A DNA stretch of 64,000 bases, from positions 7,997,256-8,061,255 of the forward strand of contig NZ_CP011270.1 in the NCBI RefSeq assembly GCF_001610835.1. The letters are read 5' to 3'. Origin of the DNA: Planctomyces sp. SH-PL14. Lineage in GTDB: Bacteria; Planctomycetota; Planctomycetia; Planctomycetales; Planctomycetaceae. Under the pieces are notes generated by a model that did not search any database, was not told where the DNA came from, and saw only the letters and a program-made list of their open reading frames with translations. A program made the position numbers and the translations under genes. Shown here piece after piece: positions 51,043 through 60,044 of the stretch (position 1 is its first letter; each line of letters begins with the position of its first letter).

Positions 51043-51998
51043 TGATCGGACCGATGCTAAGGGCCCTGCGCCACTATCTCCGGACCCCGGCCGCCCGTTC
51101 GGCCGAGCAGTTCGGTGACGCGATCGAAGAGGAGATCGCCTTTCATATCGCCGCCCGGGCTCAGGAACTCATGGACCGCGGGCTGCCCGAAGCGGAGGCG
51201 TATCGCGCCGCCCGGCAGAAGTTCGGCGATCCTTCGCGCGTCGCCGCCGAGTGTCATGAGGCGGCCCTGGGGGGGCTGATCGTCTGGCACCGGCTGCATC
51301 TGGCGGTGACGGCGTCCCTGGCGGCGGTCGTCGGCTGGCTCTGCCTGACGCTCTTCCGGACCGACGGCCACGCTCCATCGTCGCCGCTGCCCCCCGGCAT
51401 CGCCTCGATGCTGGCTCATGACTGGACGGGGGACGTCGCCGGCCAGATCCGGGACGAGGCAGGACGCCCTCTCCAGAACGCGCAGGTGCTCGTCGTGGTC
51501 AAGACGTGGCCGGACCATTCCTACTTTCAGCGGGCCTATCTCGCGGTCACGACGCGGGACGGCCGGTTTCTCATTCAGGATGTGCATCCCCTCAACGAGC
51601 GGTATGAGGTCCAGGTGGCCGCCGTCGCCAACGGCCGGGTGCTGAAGTCGTCGTACCATTCCGCGGCCGCGGGAGAACTGGATCCGGTCGTGATGGAGCT
51701 GGCCCCCTCGTCGGGGCTGGCGGTCCAGGTGGAATCCGAGCAGGGAACCCGCCTGCCGGACGTGGAAGTCCTGCCGCAACGACGGATCGAAGCGGGGGGG
51801 ACCGAGCATCTCGTCTACTTCGACAGTGCCCAGAGCCTCGTGCGGCGGACCGACGATCGCGGCCGCGCGGAGCTTCCTTATTTCCGTTCCGGCGACACGG
51901 CGAACTTTCTCGTCCGGACCGCGCAGGGGGAGTGGAAGTCGCATGCCGTCAAGGTGCCGGACGCGGGCGAGGTCGTGACCATTCGGACCGCGCTGTAA
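51039..51998 (+). CDS. Membrane-anchored protein with permease-prefix-like N-terminus and carboxypeptidase-regulatory-like domain
   Basis: A 319-residue protein. The first 75 residues (AEQFGDAIEEEIAFHIAARA, EAYRAARQKFGDPSRVAAEC) resemble the permease prefix or anti-sigma-like domain usually paired with PadR regulators. One membrane helix follows (LHLAVTASLAAVVGWLCLTL). The outer part is a beta-sandwich of the carboxypeptidase regulatory-like type (GQIRDEAGRPLQNAQVLVVV, TTRDGRFLIQDVHPLNERYE), probably in the periplasm. Start at ATG 51039, overlapping padR. It may be a stripped version of the MacB-like permease genes normally in this position. Confidence 0.75.
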   Translation: MMIGPMLRALRHYLRTPAARSAEQFGDAIEEEIAFHIAARAQELMDRGLPEAEAYRAARQKFGDPSRVAAECHEAALGGLIVWHRLHLAVTASLAAVVGWLCLTLFRTDGHAPSSPLPPGIASMLAHDWTGDVAGQIRDEAGRPLQNAQVLVVVKTWPDHSYFQRAYLAVTTRDGRFLIQDVHPLNERYEVQVAAVANGRVLKSSYHSAAAGELDPVVMELAPSSGLAVQVESEQGTRLPDVEVLPQRRIEAGGTEHLVYFDSAQSLVRRTDDRGRAELPYFRSGDTANFLVRTAQGEWKSHAVKVPDAGEVVTIRTAL

Positions 51999-52108
51999 GT
52001 CCGTCGGCCGGCGTTCTCCGGGCCCGGTCCGTCGGGCCTCTTCTCCACAATCCCCGTCAATCCGACCGCGTTGCCGCGGCGAGTTCATTCACTTCGGGAG
52101 GGACCGGT

Positions 52109-53452
52109 ATGAGTCGCACATGGATTTTCCGATGTCTGTTGACCCTGGGGCTGACACTGGGGGGACTGCCGGCGGGAGGACCGACGGCCTGGAGCGACGA
52201 TAAGGGGAAAGAGGTGCTCGTCGAAGAGAGCTTCGAGGCGGGCATGAAGACGCCGGACGGCTGGCAGGAGGGACCGGCGGTTCCCGGGGTCAAGTACGTC
52301 TACGACCAGAAGACCGCGTCGAAAGGGGAACGCAGCCTGAGCCTGCAGAAGTCGGAGAAGCGGTACTTCCCGGTGGGGAGCTGGTCGCGGACGTTCCCGC
52401 ACAAGAGCCAGCGGCGGGCTCTCCAGGTCGCCGTTCAGGTCAAGGCCGCCAAGGCGACGAAGGCGGTCGTCGATGTGCAGTTCTTCGGCGCCGGCGACGA
52501 GCTGCTGCAGCACGAGTGGGCCATCTATGTCGGGCAGAAGAAGCCGACCGACAAGGTGGCGACGCATGACTGGAAGCGGTACGAGGGGAGCGTCGCGATC
52601 CCGGAGGGGACGATGCAGATCGCCATCGCCCTGCAGATCTACGGTCCGGGGGATGTCTGGTTCGATGAGCTGGACGTGCAGTACGTGGACGCCGGCGGGG
52701 CCGCGGGGCCGGCGGCCGGTAAGAAGAAGGCGGCGGCTGAGGGCTCACCGGGAAGCACGAGCGTTGACGCGGATCCTCCGTTGCCCTCCCCAATCGAGGT
52801 GAAGGCCGCGGGAGGCGGGCTGGCGCGGTACGTCCTGATTCCGCCGACGCAGGCTCTCCCGGAGAAGGGCCGGATCCCGCTCCTCCTCGTGTTGCCGGGG
52901 GGCGATGGGTCGGTCGAGTTTCATCCGTTCGTGCGGAGCATTCACGAGTCCGCGCTCGAGGGACGGTTCGCCGTCGCGCAGGTCATCGCTCCGCCGCACG
53001 TCGTGTGGCCGACGCGGTCGTCGACCGCCACTTGGGGAACCACGAGCGAATCCCTGGCGGCGATCATCGACGATGTCGCCCGGCGGCAGGGGATCGACAA
53101 GGAGCAGGTCTATGCCCTGGCCTGGTCCTCCAGCGGGCCGGCGGTGTACGAGGCGATGCTGGAACCTCGCTCCCCGCTGGCGGGTGCCTTTATCGCGATG
53201 TCGGTCTTCCGGCCCGGCGACTTGCCGCCGCTGGCTGCCGCGTCGGGACGCCGGATCTATCTGCTGCATTCTCCGGAGGACAGCGTGTGTCCTTACCGTA
53301 TGGCGGCGGATGCCAAGGAGCGTCTGACGGCCGCGGGAGTCGATGTGACGCTGGTGGATTATGCGGGTGGTCATGGCTGGCACGGTCCGGTTCAGGAGAA
53401 TTTAAAGAGGGGCATTGCGTGGCTGCGGCGGCCATCGTCTGCGGCGAAGTAG
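52109..53452 (+). CDS. Exported alpha/beta hydrolase with N-terminal beta domain
   Basis: A 447-residue exported protein. A signal peptide (LLTLGLTLGGLPAGGPTAWS) is followed by a beta-sandwich (EVLVEESFEAGMKTPDGWQE, ALQVAVQVKAAKATKAVVDV), a charged linker and an alpha/beta hydrolase domain: GRIPLLLVLPGGDGSVEFHP, ALAWSSSGPAVYEAML (nucleophile about S341), LHSPEDSVCPY (acid) and VDYAGGHGWHGP (His). This suits an esterase or feruloyl esterase-type enzyme acting on extracellular polymers; substrate unknown. Start ATG 52109 with GGGAGGGACCGGT. Repeat C follows the stop. Confidence 0.8.
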   Translation: MSRTWIFRCLLTLGLTLGGLPAGGPTAWSDDKGKEVLVEESFEAGMKTPDGWQEGPAVPGVKYVYDQKTASKGERSLSLQKSEKRYFPVGSWSRTFPHKSQRRALQVAVQVKAAKATKAVVDVQFFGAGDELLQHEWAIYVGQKKPTDKVATHDWKRYEGSVAIPEGTMQIAIALQIYGPGDVWFDELDVQYVDAGGAAGPAAGKKKAAAEGSPGSTSVDADPPLPSPIEVKAAGGGLARYVLIPPTQALPEKGRIPLLLVLPGGDGSVEFHPFVRSIHESALEGRFAVAQVIAPPHVVWPTRSSTATWGTTSESLAAIIDDVARRQGIDKEQVYALAWSSSGPAVYEAMLEPRSPLAGAFIAMSVFRPGDLPPLAAASGRRIYLLHSPEDSVCPYRMAADAKERLTAAGVDVTLVDYAGGHGWHGPVQENLKRGIAWLRRPSSAAK

Positions 53453-53467
53453 CGGACACCCACCATA

Positions 53468-53655
53468 GAACCGGGGTCCAGGGGGTACCCCTGGTGGGGG
53501 ATGCAAGGGGGCAACGCCCTCCTTGCCCGCCGGAGGCCCTCTCGTCGAGAGATGTCTGAAGGAGTGAGTATCCAAGCGCGGACACCGTGCCGTATGCCCC
53601 CTACATCAACCCGCGGGGATTCCGAAGCGAGTGGTGCAGGCTGTAGGGCCGCCCA
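53468..53655 (+). repeat. Repeat family C, copy 5
   Basis: ACCGGGGTCCAGGGGGTACC, then CTTGCCCGCCGGAGGCC, CTGAAGGAGTGAGTATCC, GCGGACACCGTGCCGTATGC and a degenerate end near GTGCAGGCTGTAGGG. It begins 16 bases after the hydrolase stop, again at a gene's 3' end. Confidence 0.9.
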
Positions 53656-53689
53656 GCTGAATTGTTCCGCTCCCAAGGACTCCGATGGC

Positions 53690-54571
53690 CTACCCCTTCG
53701 CGGCAGGCCTGACGAGCCTGGGAGGCTCATCCTTGATCGCCGAACGACTTCGGTAGCTGCCGATCAGGCTTCCGTCGGACAGCGAAAAGCATTCGATGAA
53801 CATGGAGAGGGAACAGACGCCGAACAGATAGACCCGGTCGCCGTGGATCACGAGCTCCAGGTCCTGCCGCATCCCGGGCGGAAAGAGGTGTCTGGCGGGG
53901 GCGGGACTCTCACGACGCCAAAGCTCCTCCCCGGTTTGCGAGGAGAAAGCGACGCTGAGAGGGGGCGACGCGCCGCAGGCTTCGTACAGCGAACAGACGA
54001 CGACCCCGCCGTCCGTTGCCGCCGCCGCCACAGTCGGTCGCTGAAAGGGAGCGTAGACCTCGTGCCGACGAGTTCCGACTTTCACGGCCAGACTGCTCGT
54101 CCCCTGAAATGTCGCCGACCATTGCGGCTGCTTCACCTCAACGATGGCGGACCCGCCTCGCATCATCAGTCGCAGGGCCCCTTCATTGAGAACGCGGTCC
54201 CCCGCCGGGACGAGCAGACCGTTTCGAACAGCCTCTTCGATCCGCGGCGGAAGCGGCACCTCCAGAGCCCCGTCGAGGAGTTCCAGAAAGGTCTCACAGG
54301 GATGCCGGTCGCCTCGGTGCAGCGCCAGCTCCTCGGCCGCGCGGAGTCGCAGGGACAGGCTGGGCGAGTCGACGACGAGATCGGCCAGTTCGGCGTCCGA
54401 CATGCCGCCGAAAACCGTCTTCACCAGTCGGCTGTGCGGGCTGTCAGCGTCCGCCCCCGCCAGAAGCTCATCCAGCCGTTTCACCGTCTGATCGTTGCCG
54501 AACACCCCTGAGGCCGCGAGGAGGATGCCAGAGAACATCACTACAAACGAAAGCCGGGAAATCACCACCAT
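53690..54571 (-). CDS. Exported protein with HEAT-like helices and PQQ-like strands, hypothetical
   Basis: A 293-residue exported protein from the ATG at 54571, with GAGGTGG upstream. Signal peptide VVISRLSFVVMFSGILLAAS, then a helical region (VKRLDELLAGADADSPHSRL, LRLRAAEELALHRGDRHPCE) and a beta-rich region (AIVEVKQPQWSATFQGTSSL, VVVCSLYEAC, SSQTGEELWRRESPAPARHL) that looks like PQQ-propeller blades. An earlier in-frame start (54730) would place the signal peptide internally. It lies beside, and is divergent from, a propeller lipoprotein gene. Function unknown. Confidence 0.65.
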   Translation of the reverse strand: MVVISRLSFVVMFSGILLAASGVFGNDQTVKRLDELLAGADADSPHSRLVKTVFGGMSDAELADLVVDSPSLSLRLRAAEELALHRGDRHPCETFLELLDGALEVPLPPRIEEAVRNGLLVPAGDRVLNEGALRLMMRGGSAIVEVKQPQWSATFQGTSSLAVKVGTRRHEVYAPFQRPTVAAAATDGGVVVCSLYEACGASPPLSVAFSSQTGEELWRRESPAPARHLFPPGMRQDLELVIHGDRVYLFGVCSLSMFIECFSLSDGSLIGSYRSRSAIKDEPPRLVRPAAKG

Positions 54572-54821
54572 GTGACCCACCTCAAAAAGCACGCGGACGA
54601 TCGTCGCCAGGATGAGCCCTCCTGACGACGCTGTCTGGAGAGACAGTCTGCCTGCGCCACACGCGGGAGACAAGGTGACGTTCTGCCTTCGTGTTCGAAT
54701 GGATCGCTGTTCCCCTTGCCCCGCGACCATCGCTTTTTGCTGAACGGCGCGCGATCATTTCTTCACGGTCCGCCGGCAGCGCGACCGGGTCGGGCGTGCG
54801 GGCTTTGAGAGAGGGCGAGCG

Positions 54822-57131
54822 ATGGCAACGAGTCGGGCGGCTCTGCAACCGTTGACGGTCGGGAGTCGGGCGCTCCGCGTCCGCCGGGTATGGGGGGCGG
54901 TGCGGTGTGCGCTGATCGTGCTCGTCATCACGCTCCTGGCCGGCTGTTCCGTGCCGGCCCGAGCGCCGGTCTGGCTGGCCGATGGCTCGGGGATCGTCGC
55001 GGACGACCTTTACTACGACATGGCAACCGGGACGGCGCACCTCCTCCCGCGACCGGCCGCGTTCACCGACAGCATGCCGTACGACCAGTGCGTCGACGCG
55101 CCGCGTCGACGCGTCCTCTACTCCCAACTCGACTACATCGAGAAGGCCTCCCACATTCGCGTGGAGTCGGTCCCCCTGCCGAACACGACCGGCGAACGGC
55201 TCTCGGCAACGATCCGATGCGAACGGGACTTCGTTTCGGACACGTACCCGCTGGCCGACCTCTCTCCGTCGCCCGACGGCGAGTCGGTCCTGCTGTGCAC
55301 CGGTGAGGAAGCCGTCATCTACCACTGGTCGCGCAAGGCCATTGTTCGCGTTCCCCGAATCCTTCCCCCGGTCGGCTTTGCCCGGATCTTCGGGGTCTCT
55401 CCCTGCGTTCCGACGGGGGCCGGATTCCTGGCGGCGATGCGAGGCGACGGGGACGACGCTCAGACCTCGCTCGTCCTCGTCGCCTGGGACGGCACCGTGA
55501 AACCCTTTGCGATGTCGGGCGCCGTCCTGGCCCGGGTACGGATGCTGGGGCACATCCAGACCCCGAAGGCGGCCCATCGATTTCTCGGGACGGCGGCCTG
55601 GAACGGCCCATCCCTGACGCTGGAGTACGGCGGCGACCGGCTGGAAGTCGACACCGACCGCATGCAGGTCCGCTCCACCGCCGGCGACGCGCTGAAGGAG
55701 AATGTCACCGAACAGTTCGACCTGGCACTTCTGGAGCGGACGCGACGTTCCGTCGAACTGCAGGGGGGCCGGTTCATCGTCGTCGTCCGGCCGCAGGGGG
55801 CCATTCGGCCGTCGACGATCGAACCGTTCCAGAAGACGGCCGGGAGCGAAGTGGTCGTTCGCAACCTCCGCGACGGAACCGAACGGCTGCTCGACTTCTC
55901 GGACACGTTTCCGGAGGCGGGCTTCGAACTCCTCCCCTCGCCGGACCGCCGCCACGTCCTCGTCCAGTGCTGGGCTCCCGCGCTTCTGATCCCATCGACC
56001 GGCAGGACGGCGTATTCACTCCTCATCGATGCCGACGGGCAGGTCGAGACCATCCTGGGACGGGGCCGCGAGCAATGGGAATCTGATTTCACGGAACGGC
56101 GGTACGGCCGGTTCCATCTCTCCGATTACAAGAAGTTCGGGACGGGCTATGACTGGCACCTCCCCTCCGCCGATCGACGCGCCGAGTTCGTCACGTCGCT
56201 GAGGAACGCTTCCGGTCCACTCGCGAAGCTCCGGCAGTCGGACTACATCGACCTGCGGTCAATCCAGCCCGAGGAGACTGCGGAAAGCGTCCACATTCTG
56301 GCGTCGTTCCCGAACCTCCGGTATCTGGGCTGCGATCCCGACCGCGAGATTGCCGAAGCGATCGGGACGCTTCCGGGCCTCGAAGGGATCGTCGGGGACT
56401 TCACGGATGACTTCCTCCGGTCCCTGCCAGTCCTTCCGAAGCTCCAGCGCGTCCACATCGATCTGGAGTCCACCATCACGACCGAAGGGCTCCGCTCTCT
56501 GCAGAAGCATCCGCAGATCGAGGAGCTGTATCTGGAGCGATTCCGACCGACGCTGGCCTTTGCGGAACTGGGCGGATTCCCGAAGCTCGAAAGGCTGCTG
56601 GTTCGTTCGGAGTATACGGATAGCCCCCGCCTGACGGGTCTGGCGGAGGCGCAGCACCTGCGGTCGCTGACTGTCATCAGCCGGGAGATCAACGCCGACG
56701 ACCTGGCCGAGATCGGCCGGATCACCTCCCTGCAGCGGGCCACGCTCTCCGGACTGTCCAAAGCGGTCGAGACGCTCGACCCGCTGTCGAGCTTGAAGGG
56801 GGTGACTCATCTGGTTCTCTATCGCAGTGCGGCGGACCACTTCACGAAGGGCTCCCCGCTGAGGCCCTGCCCGCTCCGTCCCCTGGGCGCGCTGGAGGAA
56901 CTCCAGTGCCTGACCCTGTCCGGGATCCCGTTCGACCGCGAACAGGCGGCGGCGATCGCCTCGCTGCCGAAGCTGCAGTCCATCCGGCTCTACGTCTCGA
57001 AGACGTCTTCCGACGAAGGGGTGCGCAAGGCCACGATGGTCCTGCCCAAGGCGGCGGTCGAGATCCGGCAGGGGGACCGCCGCGTCATTTACTGCAACGG
57101 CAGGCTCATCGCCGAGTCGCGCGACCGGTGA
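54822..57131 (+). CDS. Lipoprotein with propeller-like and leucine-rich-repeat-like domains
   Basis: A 769-residue lipoprotein: membrane segment and lipobox in CALIVLVITLLAGCSVPARA (lipidated Cys about residue 42). Residues 50-440 are beta-rich with propeller-like turns (LADGSGIVADDLYY, VLLCTGEEAVIYHWSRKAIV). Residues about 490-740 resemble leucine-rich repeats (LASFPNLRYLGCD, LPVLPKLQRVHIDLE, LQKHPQIEELYLERFRPTLA, LGGFPKLERLLV). It is likely a protein-binding surface lipoprotein of the planctomycete LRR type. The ATG 54822 follows GAGGGCGAGCG. Confidence 0.7.
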   Translation: MATSRAALQPLTVGSRALRVRRVWGAVRCALIVLVITLLAGCSVPARAPVWLADGSGIVADDLYYDMATGTAHLLPRPAAFTDSMPYDQCVDAPRRRVLYSQLDYIEKASHIRVESVPLPNTTGERLSATIRCERDFVSDTYPLADLSPSPDGESVLLCTGEEAVIYHWSRKAIVRVPRILPPVGFARIFGVSPCVPTGAGFLAAMRGDGDDAQTSLVLVAWDGTVKPFAMSGAVLARVRMLGHIQTPKAAHRFLGTAAWNGPSLTLEYGGDRLEVDTDRMQVRSTAGDALKENVTEQFDLALLERTRRSVELQGGRFIVVVRPQGAIRPSTIEPFQKTAGSEVVVRNLRDGTERLLDFSDTFPEAGFELLPSPDRRHVLVQCWAPALLIPSTGRTAYSLLIDADGQVETILGRGREQWESDFTERRYGRFHLSDYKKFGTGYDWHLPSADRRAEFVTSLRNASGPLAKLRQSDYIDLRSIQPEETAESVHILASFPNLRYLGCDPDREIAEAIGTLPGLEGIVGDFTDDFLRSLPVLPKLQRVHIDLESTITTEGLRSLQKHPQIEELYLERFRPTLAFAELGGFPKLERLLVRSEYTDSPRLTGLAEAQHLRSLTVISREINADDLAEIGRITSLQRATLSGLSKAVETLDPLSSLKGVTHLVLYRSAADHFTKGSPLRPCPLRPLGALEELQCLTLSGIPFDREQAAAIASLPKLQSIRLYVSKTSSDEGVRKATMVLPKAAVEIRQGDRRVIYCNGRLIAESRDR

Positions 57132-57189
57132 GCAGACGGTCCGGATGAGGTGGCCCGGATCGGGGATCAGTCGATCGGGAGGTCAGGAG

Positions 57190-57627
57190 ATGCAGTCCGA
57201 CGACAGGATGTTGATCCCGCTCATGAGCCAGCTTCTCTCGGGGGGCGCCGGTGTCGCGTTCATGTGGGCGTGCGTGTTTCCGCCGATCGAGAACGGCGCC
57301 CCGGGGATCCGCGCTCTTCTGGCGGTCACGATCATTCCCTGGTGGGCCAATCCCTGCCATGTCGCGTCGCTCGTCCTGCTCCTCCGGCAAGAGCCGCGGT
57401 GGGCGGTGCGATTCTCCCTGGCGGCCATCGGGCTGGGGTTGCTGGCTCCGCTGTACCGGAATTCCTACGCGCCGCGGCTGGGGCTCGGCTACGACCTGTG
57501 GCTTCTGAGTCTGATCCTGCAGGCGTTGTCGGCACTGTGGGCGGCCTACTTTCCATCGGCGGAGAGTCGACACGACCAGGCTCCGCCGGGAGAAGTCCCG
57601 CCACCACCGCCGCAGGAAGGCGGGTGA
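57190..57627 (+). CDS. Integral membrane protein, hypothetical
   Basis: From the ATG at 57190 the protein is 145 residues with about four membrane segments: MLIPLMSQLLSGGAGVAFMW, IRALLAVTIIPWWANPCHVA, FSLAAIGLGLLAPLY and LWLLSLILQALSALWAAYF, and a proline-rich tail. No family motif. GGGAGG is 11 bases upstream. The longer reading from 57145 is less likely. It follows the lipoprotein gene by 58 bases on the same strand and may be co-transcribed. Confidence 0.65.
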   Translation: MQSDDRMLIPLMSQLLSGGAGVAFMWACVFPPIENGAPGIRALLAVTIIPWWANPCHVASLVLLLRQEPRWAVRFSLAAIGLGLLAPLYRNSYAPRLGLGYDLWLLSLILQALSALWAAYFPSAESRHDQAPPGEVPPPPPQEGG

Positions 57628-57915
57628 TCGCGAGGGAGCTCAACGCCGGAATCCGGCGTCCAGGGCATGCCAGGCCGCCGGTTGCCTGGGGCCGGACATG
57701 CTGGTCTGCCGTTCTCAACTCCCATCATCGCTCGCCCGAGGCATCGCCAGGCCTCCCGCCCCGGCTAGGCTGCCGCCCCACATTACCTGTCGGACGCCTT
57801 CACTCTTCCCTCGGTCGGGCCGATGCTGTCTGCTGTTGATTGGGCCTCGGCACGCGATCTGACACGGGTGGACAGGTACGAGGACGGACGCGCACCGGGC
57901 CGGACGGGAGGACGG

Positions 57916-58971
57916 ATGACCGACGAGATCCTCTGCTCCGCGTGCGGCCGGACTCCCCCTGACGGGAGCCTCGTGCTCTGGGACCAGCAGACCTACTGCG
58001 TCGAGTGTCTCCAGACCGCCTCTCCGGAGCTCTCTGAACTGGCCGCCGCCGGAGGGCCGCTGGAGGAGATCCTCGAACCGGAAGCGATCCAGACACGACA
58101 TTTCGTCCGCTCCATCCGGATGCCTTTCCTGGCCGTCGGTCTGGTGTTCACGGTCCCGTTTGTTCCCTTCATGCTGATCAAGGGAGACATCGCGCTGGCG
58201 CTCTTCTGGACGGCGGGCGTGGCCCTCTTTGTCGGCATGCTGTTCGCGGTGGTGACGGCGGGAGCGGGCGGGTCGCAGAAGTACAATGTGCCGAGAACGG
58301 TCTCCGTCGAGGACGGAGAGTTCGTTGTCACAACCCGCGGGAAGCGGAAGGCGTACTCTCTCCGGGACTGCCAGTGGAAAGCGGGCTCCACCCAGTACGA
58401 CCCGCTGGTCTATCAGTATGCGGGCGTGCAGACCGGCATCGCTGTCCGGACTCCGAACGGGTTCGTTGCGTGCGGTCTCACGCCCGAGCGTCTCGCGCTG
58501 TGGACGGCGTTCTTCCAGCTGACGCGATTGCCGGAGTTCACCGTCCCCGGCTGCTTGCCCATCGTGGGCGCGTCGGCGTTCGGTCTCGGCATCGGCGGTG
58601 CGATCGGCCTCGGGATCGGCTCGATTGCCGCCTTCGTCACGAATGTTCCCTCCTGGAAAGCGGTCGGAGGATTCCTCGGAGCGATCGACGGAGCTTTCGC
58701 GGGGATGATGTACCGCAGCTGCGACGCATCGGGCCTGAAAGAAGCGAGAGACTCATTCCACCCGGCGGTGCTCGCGGCGCTCTACCTCCTCGTGGGACTC
58801 AAGGCCACACGAGGGATGGACGTCACGACGCGGATCGTCTGCGGGATCGTCAGTGTCCTCCTCGGAATTCTTGTCGCCTGGGCCTGCCAGCGGAAACTCG
58901 ACGTCGTCGAAGAACAGCGACGAAAAGCCGCCTCTCCAGGCGAGCCGGGCGACTCCACCGAGCCGGGGTGA
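57916..58971 (+). CDS. Multi-pass membrane protein with N-terminal zinc-ribbon-like Cys motifs
   Basis: A 351-residue protein from ATG 57916 (GGGAGGACGG upstream). The first 30 residues have ILCSACGRTPPDG and QQTYCVECLQTAS, two C-x-x-C pairs that could bind zinc. Then LAVGLVFTVPFVPFML and ALALFWTAGVALFVGMLFAV form membrane segments; a soluble beta domain (TVSVEDGEFVVTTRGKRKAY, SLRDCQWKAG) follows; then Gly-rich segments (IVGASAFGLGIGGAIGLGIG) and TTRIVCGIVSVLLGILVAWA. Function unknown; it lies alone between other membrane and exported protein genes. Confidence 0.7.
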   Translation: MTDEILCSACGRTPPDGSLVLWDQQTYCVECLQTASPELSELAAAGGPLEEILEPEAIQTRHFVRSIRMPFLAVGLVFTVPFVPFMLIKGDIALALFWTAGVALFVGMLFAVVTAGAGGSQKYNVPRTVSVEDGEFVVTTRGKRKAYSLRDCQWKAGSTQYDPLVYQYAGVQTGIAVRTPNGFVACGLTPERLALWTAFFQLTRLPEFTVPGCLPIVGASAFGLGIGGAIGLGIGSIAAFVTNVPSWKAVGGFLGAIDGAFAGMMYRSCDASGLKEARDSFHPAVLAALYLLVGLKATRGMDVTTRIVCGIVSVLLGILVAWACQRKLDVVEEQRRKAASPGEPGDSTEPG

Positions 58972-59196
58972 TCGACTCCACGCGAATTGCAGCAGCCCGG
59001 CACTTCTGTTGACCCGGCCTGGGCGTTGGCGGGGGATGGATCAAACTGCCAGACTATCCAGGATACACGCCTCCCTCCCCTCACCCGCTGCGGTCGCCTC
59101 GTTTGTTAGAACCAGGACTCACTTACCCGACTATACGACAGCTTCGCGGTGGTTCTGGTATTGCTCCTCGTGCTTATTGATACTGGAGCTGTCGCC

Positions 59197-59763
59197 GTGA
59201 AACTGAAGATTTGCCTCATCGTGGGACTTTTGGCGATTGCCGTTGCTGCCGGAGCCTTAAGGGGTTTTCGTGCAAAGCGCGAAGTGGCATGGTTTGAGAA
59301 CAGAAAGGCGTCCCTGCAAAGTTGCCTTGCTTTCGCGCAAGAGCAATCTCACGATTTCGGCGACGTGCCATTGCCACTATTCCAGGAGGGCGAGAACTGG
59401 CGAAAGCGAATGACGTCCTGGTATTGCGCCCGCAACACCGGCGAACCACTGTTTAACAGCAAGGGCGAACTTTGCGCGAATCTCTTTGACTATCGCGGCG
59501 CGGACACGGATCCCAATCAGTGCGGAATTTATGCCGTGAAGTATGGAGGAAACGAGAGCGTGATTCGCTTCGATCGAGGACCACGTGTTCCGGTGTTCGT
59601 CTACGTTGACGATCAATCCCATCACGTTTCTGAAAATGTTGATTTGACTCCAAAGCAGATCGCCGCCATGTCGCTGTTGCCGACCCGGATAATTGCAGTG
59701 GATGCAAATCGAACGACGTGGGTGATTACACCGGACGAAGAGGGCCAGTTGACGCCGCACTGA
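59197..59763 (+). CDS. Membrane-anchored exported protein, hypothetical
   Basis: From the GTG at 59197 (GGAG upstream) the protein is 188 residues. An N-terminal segment (LKICLIVGLLAIAVAAGALR) anchors or exports it. The mature part contains EVAWFENRKASLQSCLAFAQ, GENWRKRMTSWYCARNTGEP and CGIYAVKYGGNESVIRFDRG. A reading from 59149 gives a second hydrophobic stretch first. It recalls the small exported proteins that accompany DUF1559 genes, but without the TLIE motif. Function unknown. Lower GC than its neighbours. Confidence 0.6.
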   Translation: MKLKICLIVGLLAIAVAAGALRGFRAKREVAWFENRKASLQSCLAFAQEQSHDFGDVPLPLFQEGENWRKRMTSWYCARNTGEPLFNSKGELCANLFDYRGADTDPNQCGIYAVKYGGNESVIRFDRGPRVPVFVYVDDQSHHVSENVDLTPKQIAAMSLLPTRIIAVDANRTTWVITPDEEGQLTPH

Positions 59764-59971
59764 TTGCGTTCGCCGTTGTTGCAGCAAATCTGCAGTCAGA
59801 TGCCCAGAGCTTCCTACGGCTCCCGCGAACATGACCACGCAAAGCTGTGGCCGAGCCACCCTGCCGCGGCAGACGATCACGCGTTCGGTCGTGACCCAGG
59901 CGACAACCATCTCCTCGCCTTTCATCCAGACGTCCACGGTCGGTTGATCGGCTGCCATCACCGTACCTCAC

Positions 59972-60044
59972 CTTCGCAAGGTGTGGCCGGTGCGGGTAAG
60001 CTGTCCGGGATTCCCTGTTCTCCAACCACACGGAGGGGCCGGTT
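59972..60044 (+). promoter_or_regulatory. Leader conserved with a paralogue
   Basis: The 73 bases before ATG 60045 match those before ATG 36644: CCTTCGCAAG, GCGGGTAAGCTG, CCTGTTCTCC, ACCACACGGAGGGGCCGG. The match reaches through the first 24 codons of the genes, so the promoter and signal peptide are shared with the copy 23 kb away. Confidence 0.7.

Noticed and set aside
53501-54511. 336-codon plus-strand open frame starting in repeat C
   Set aside because: Starts inside a repeat and then runs antisense to the exported protein at 53690-54571.
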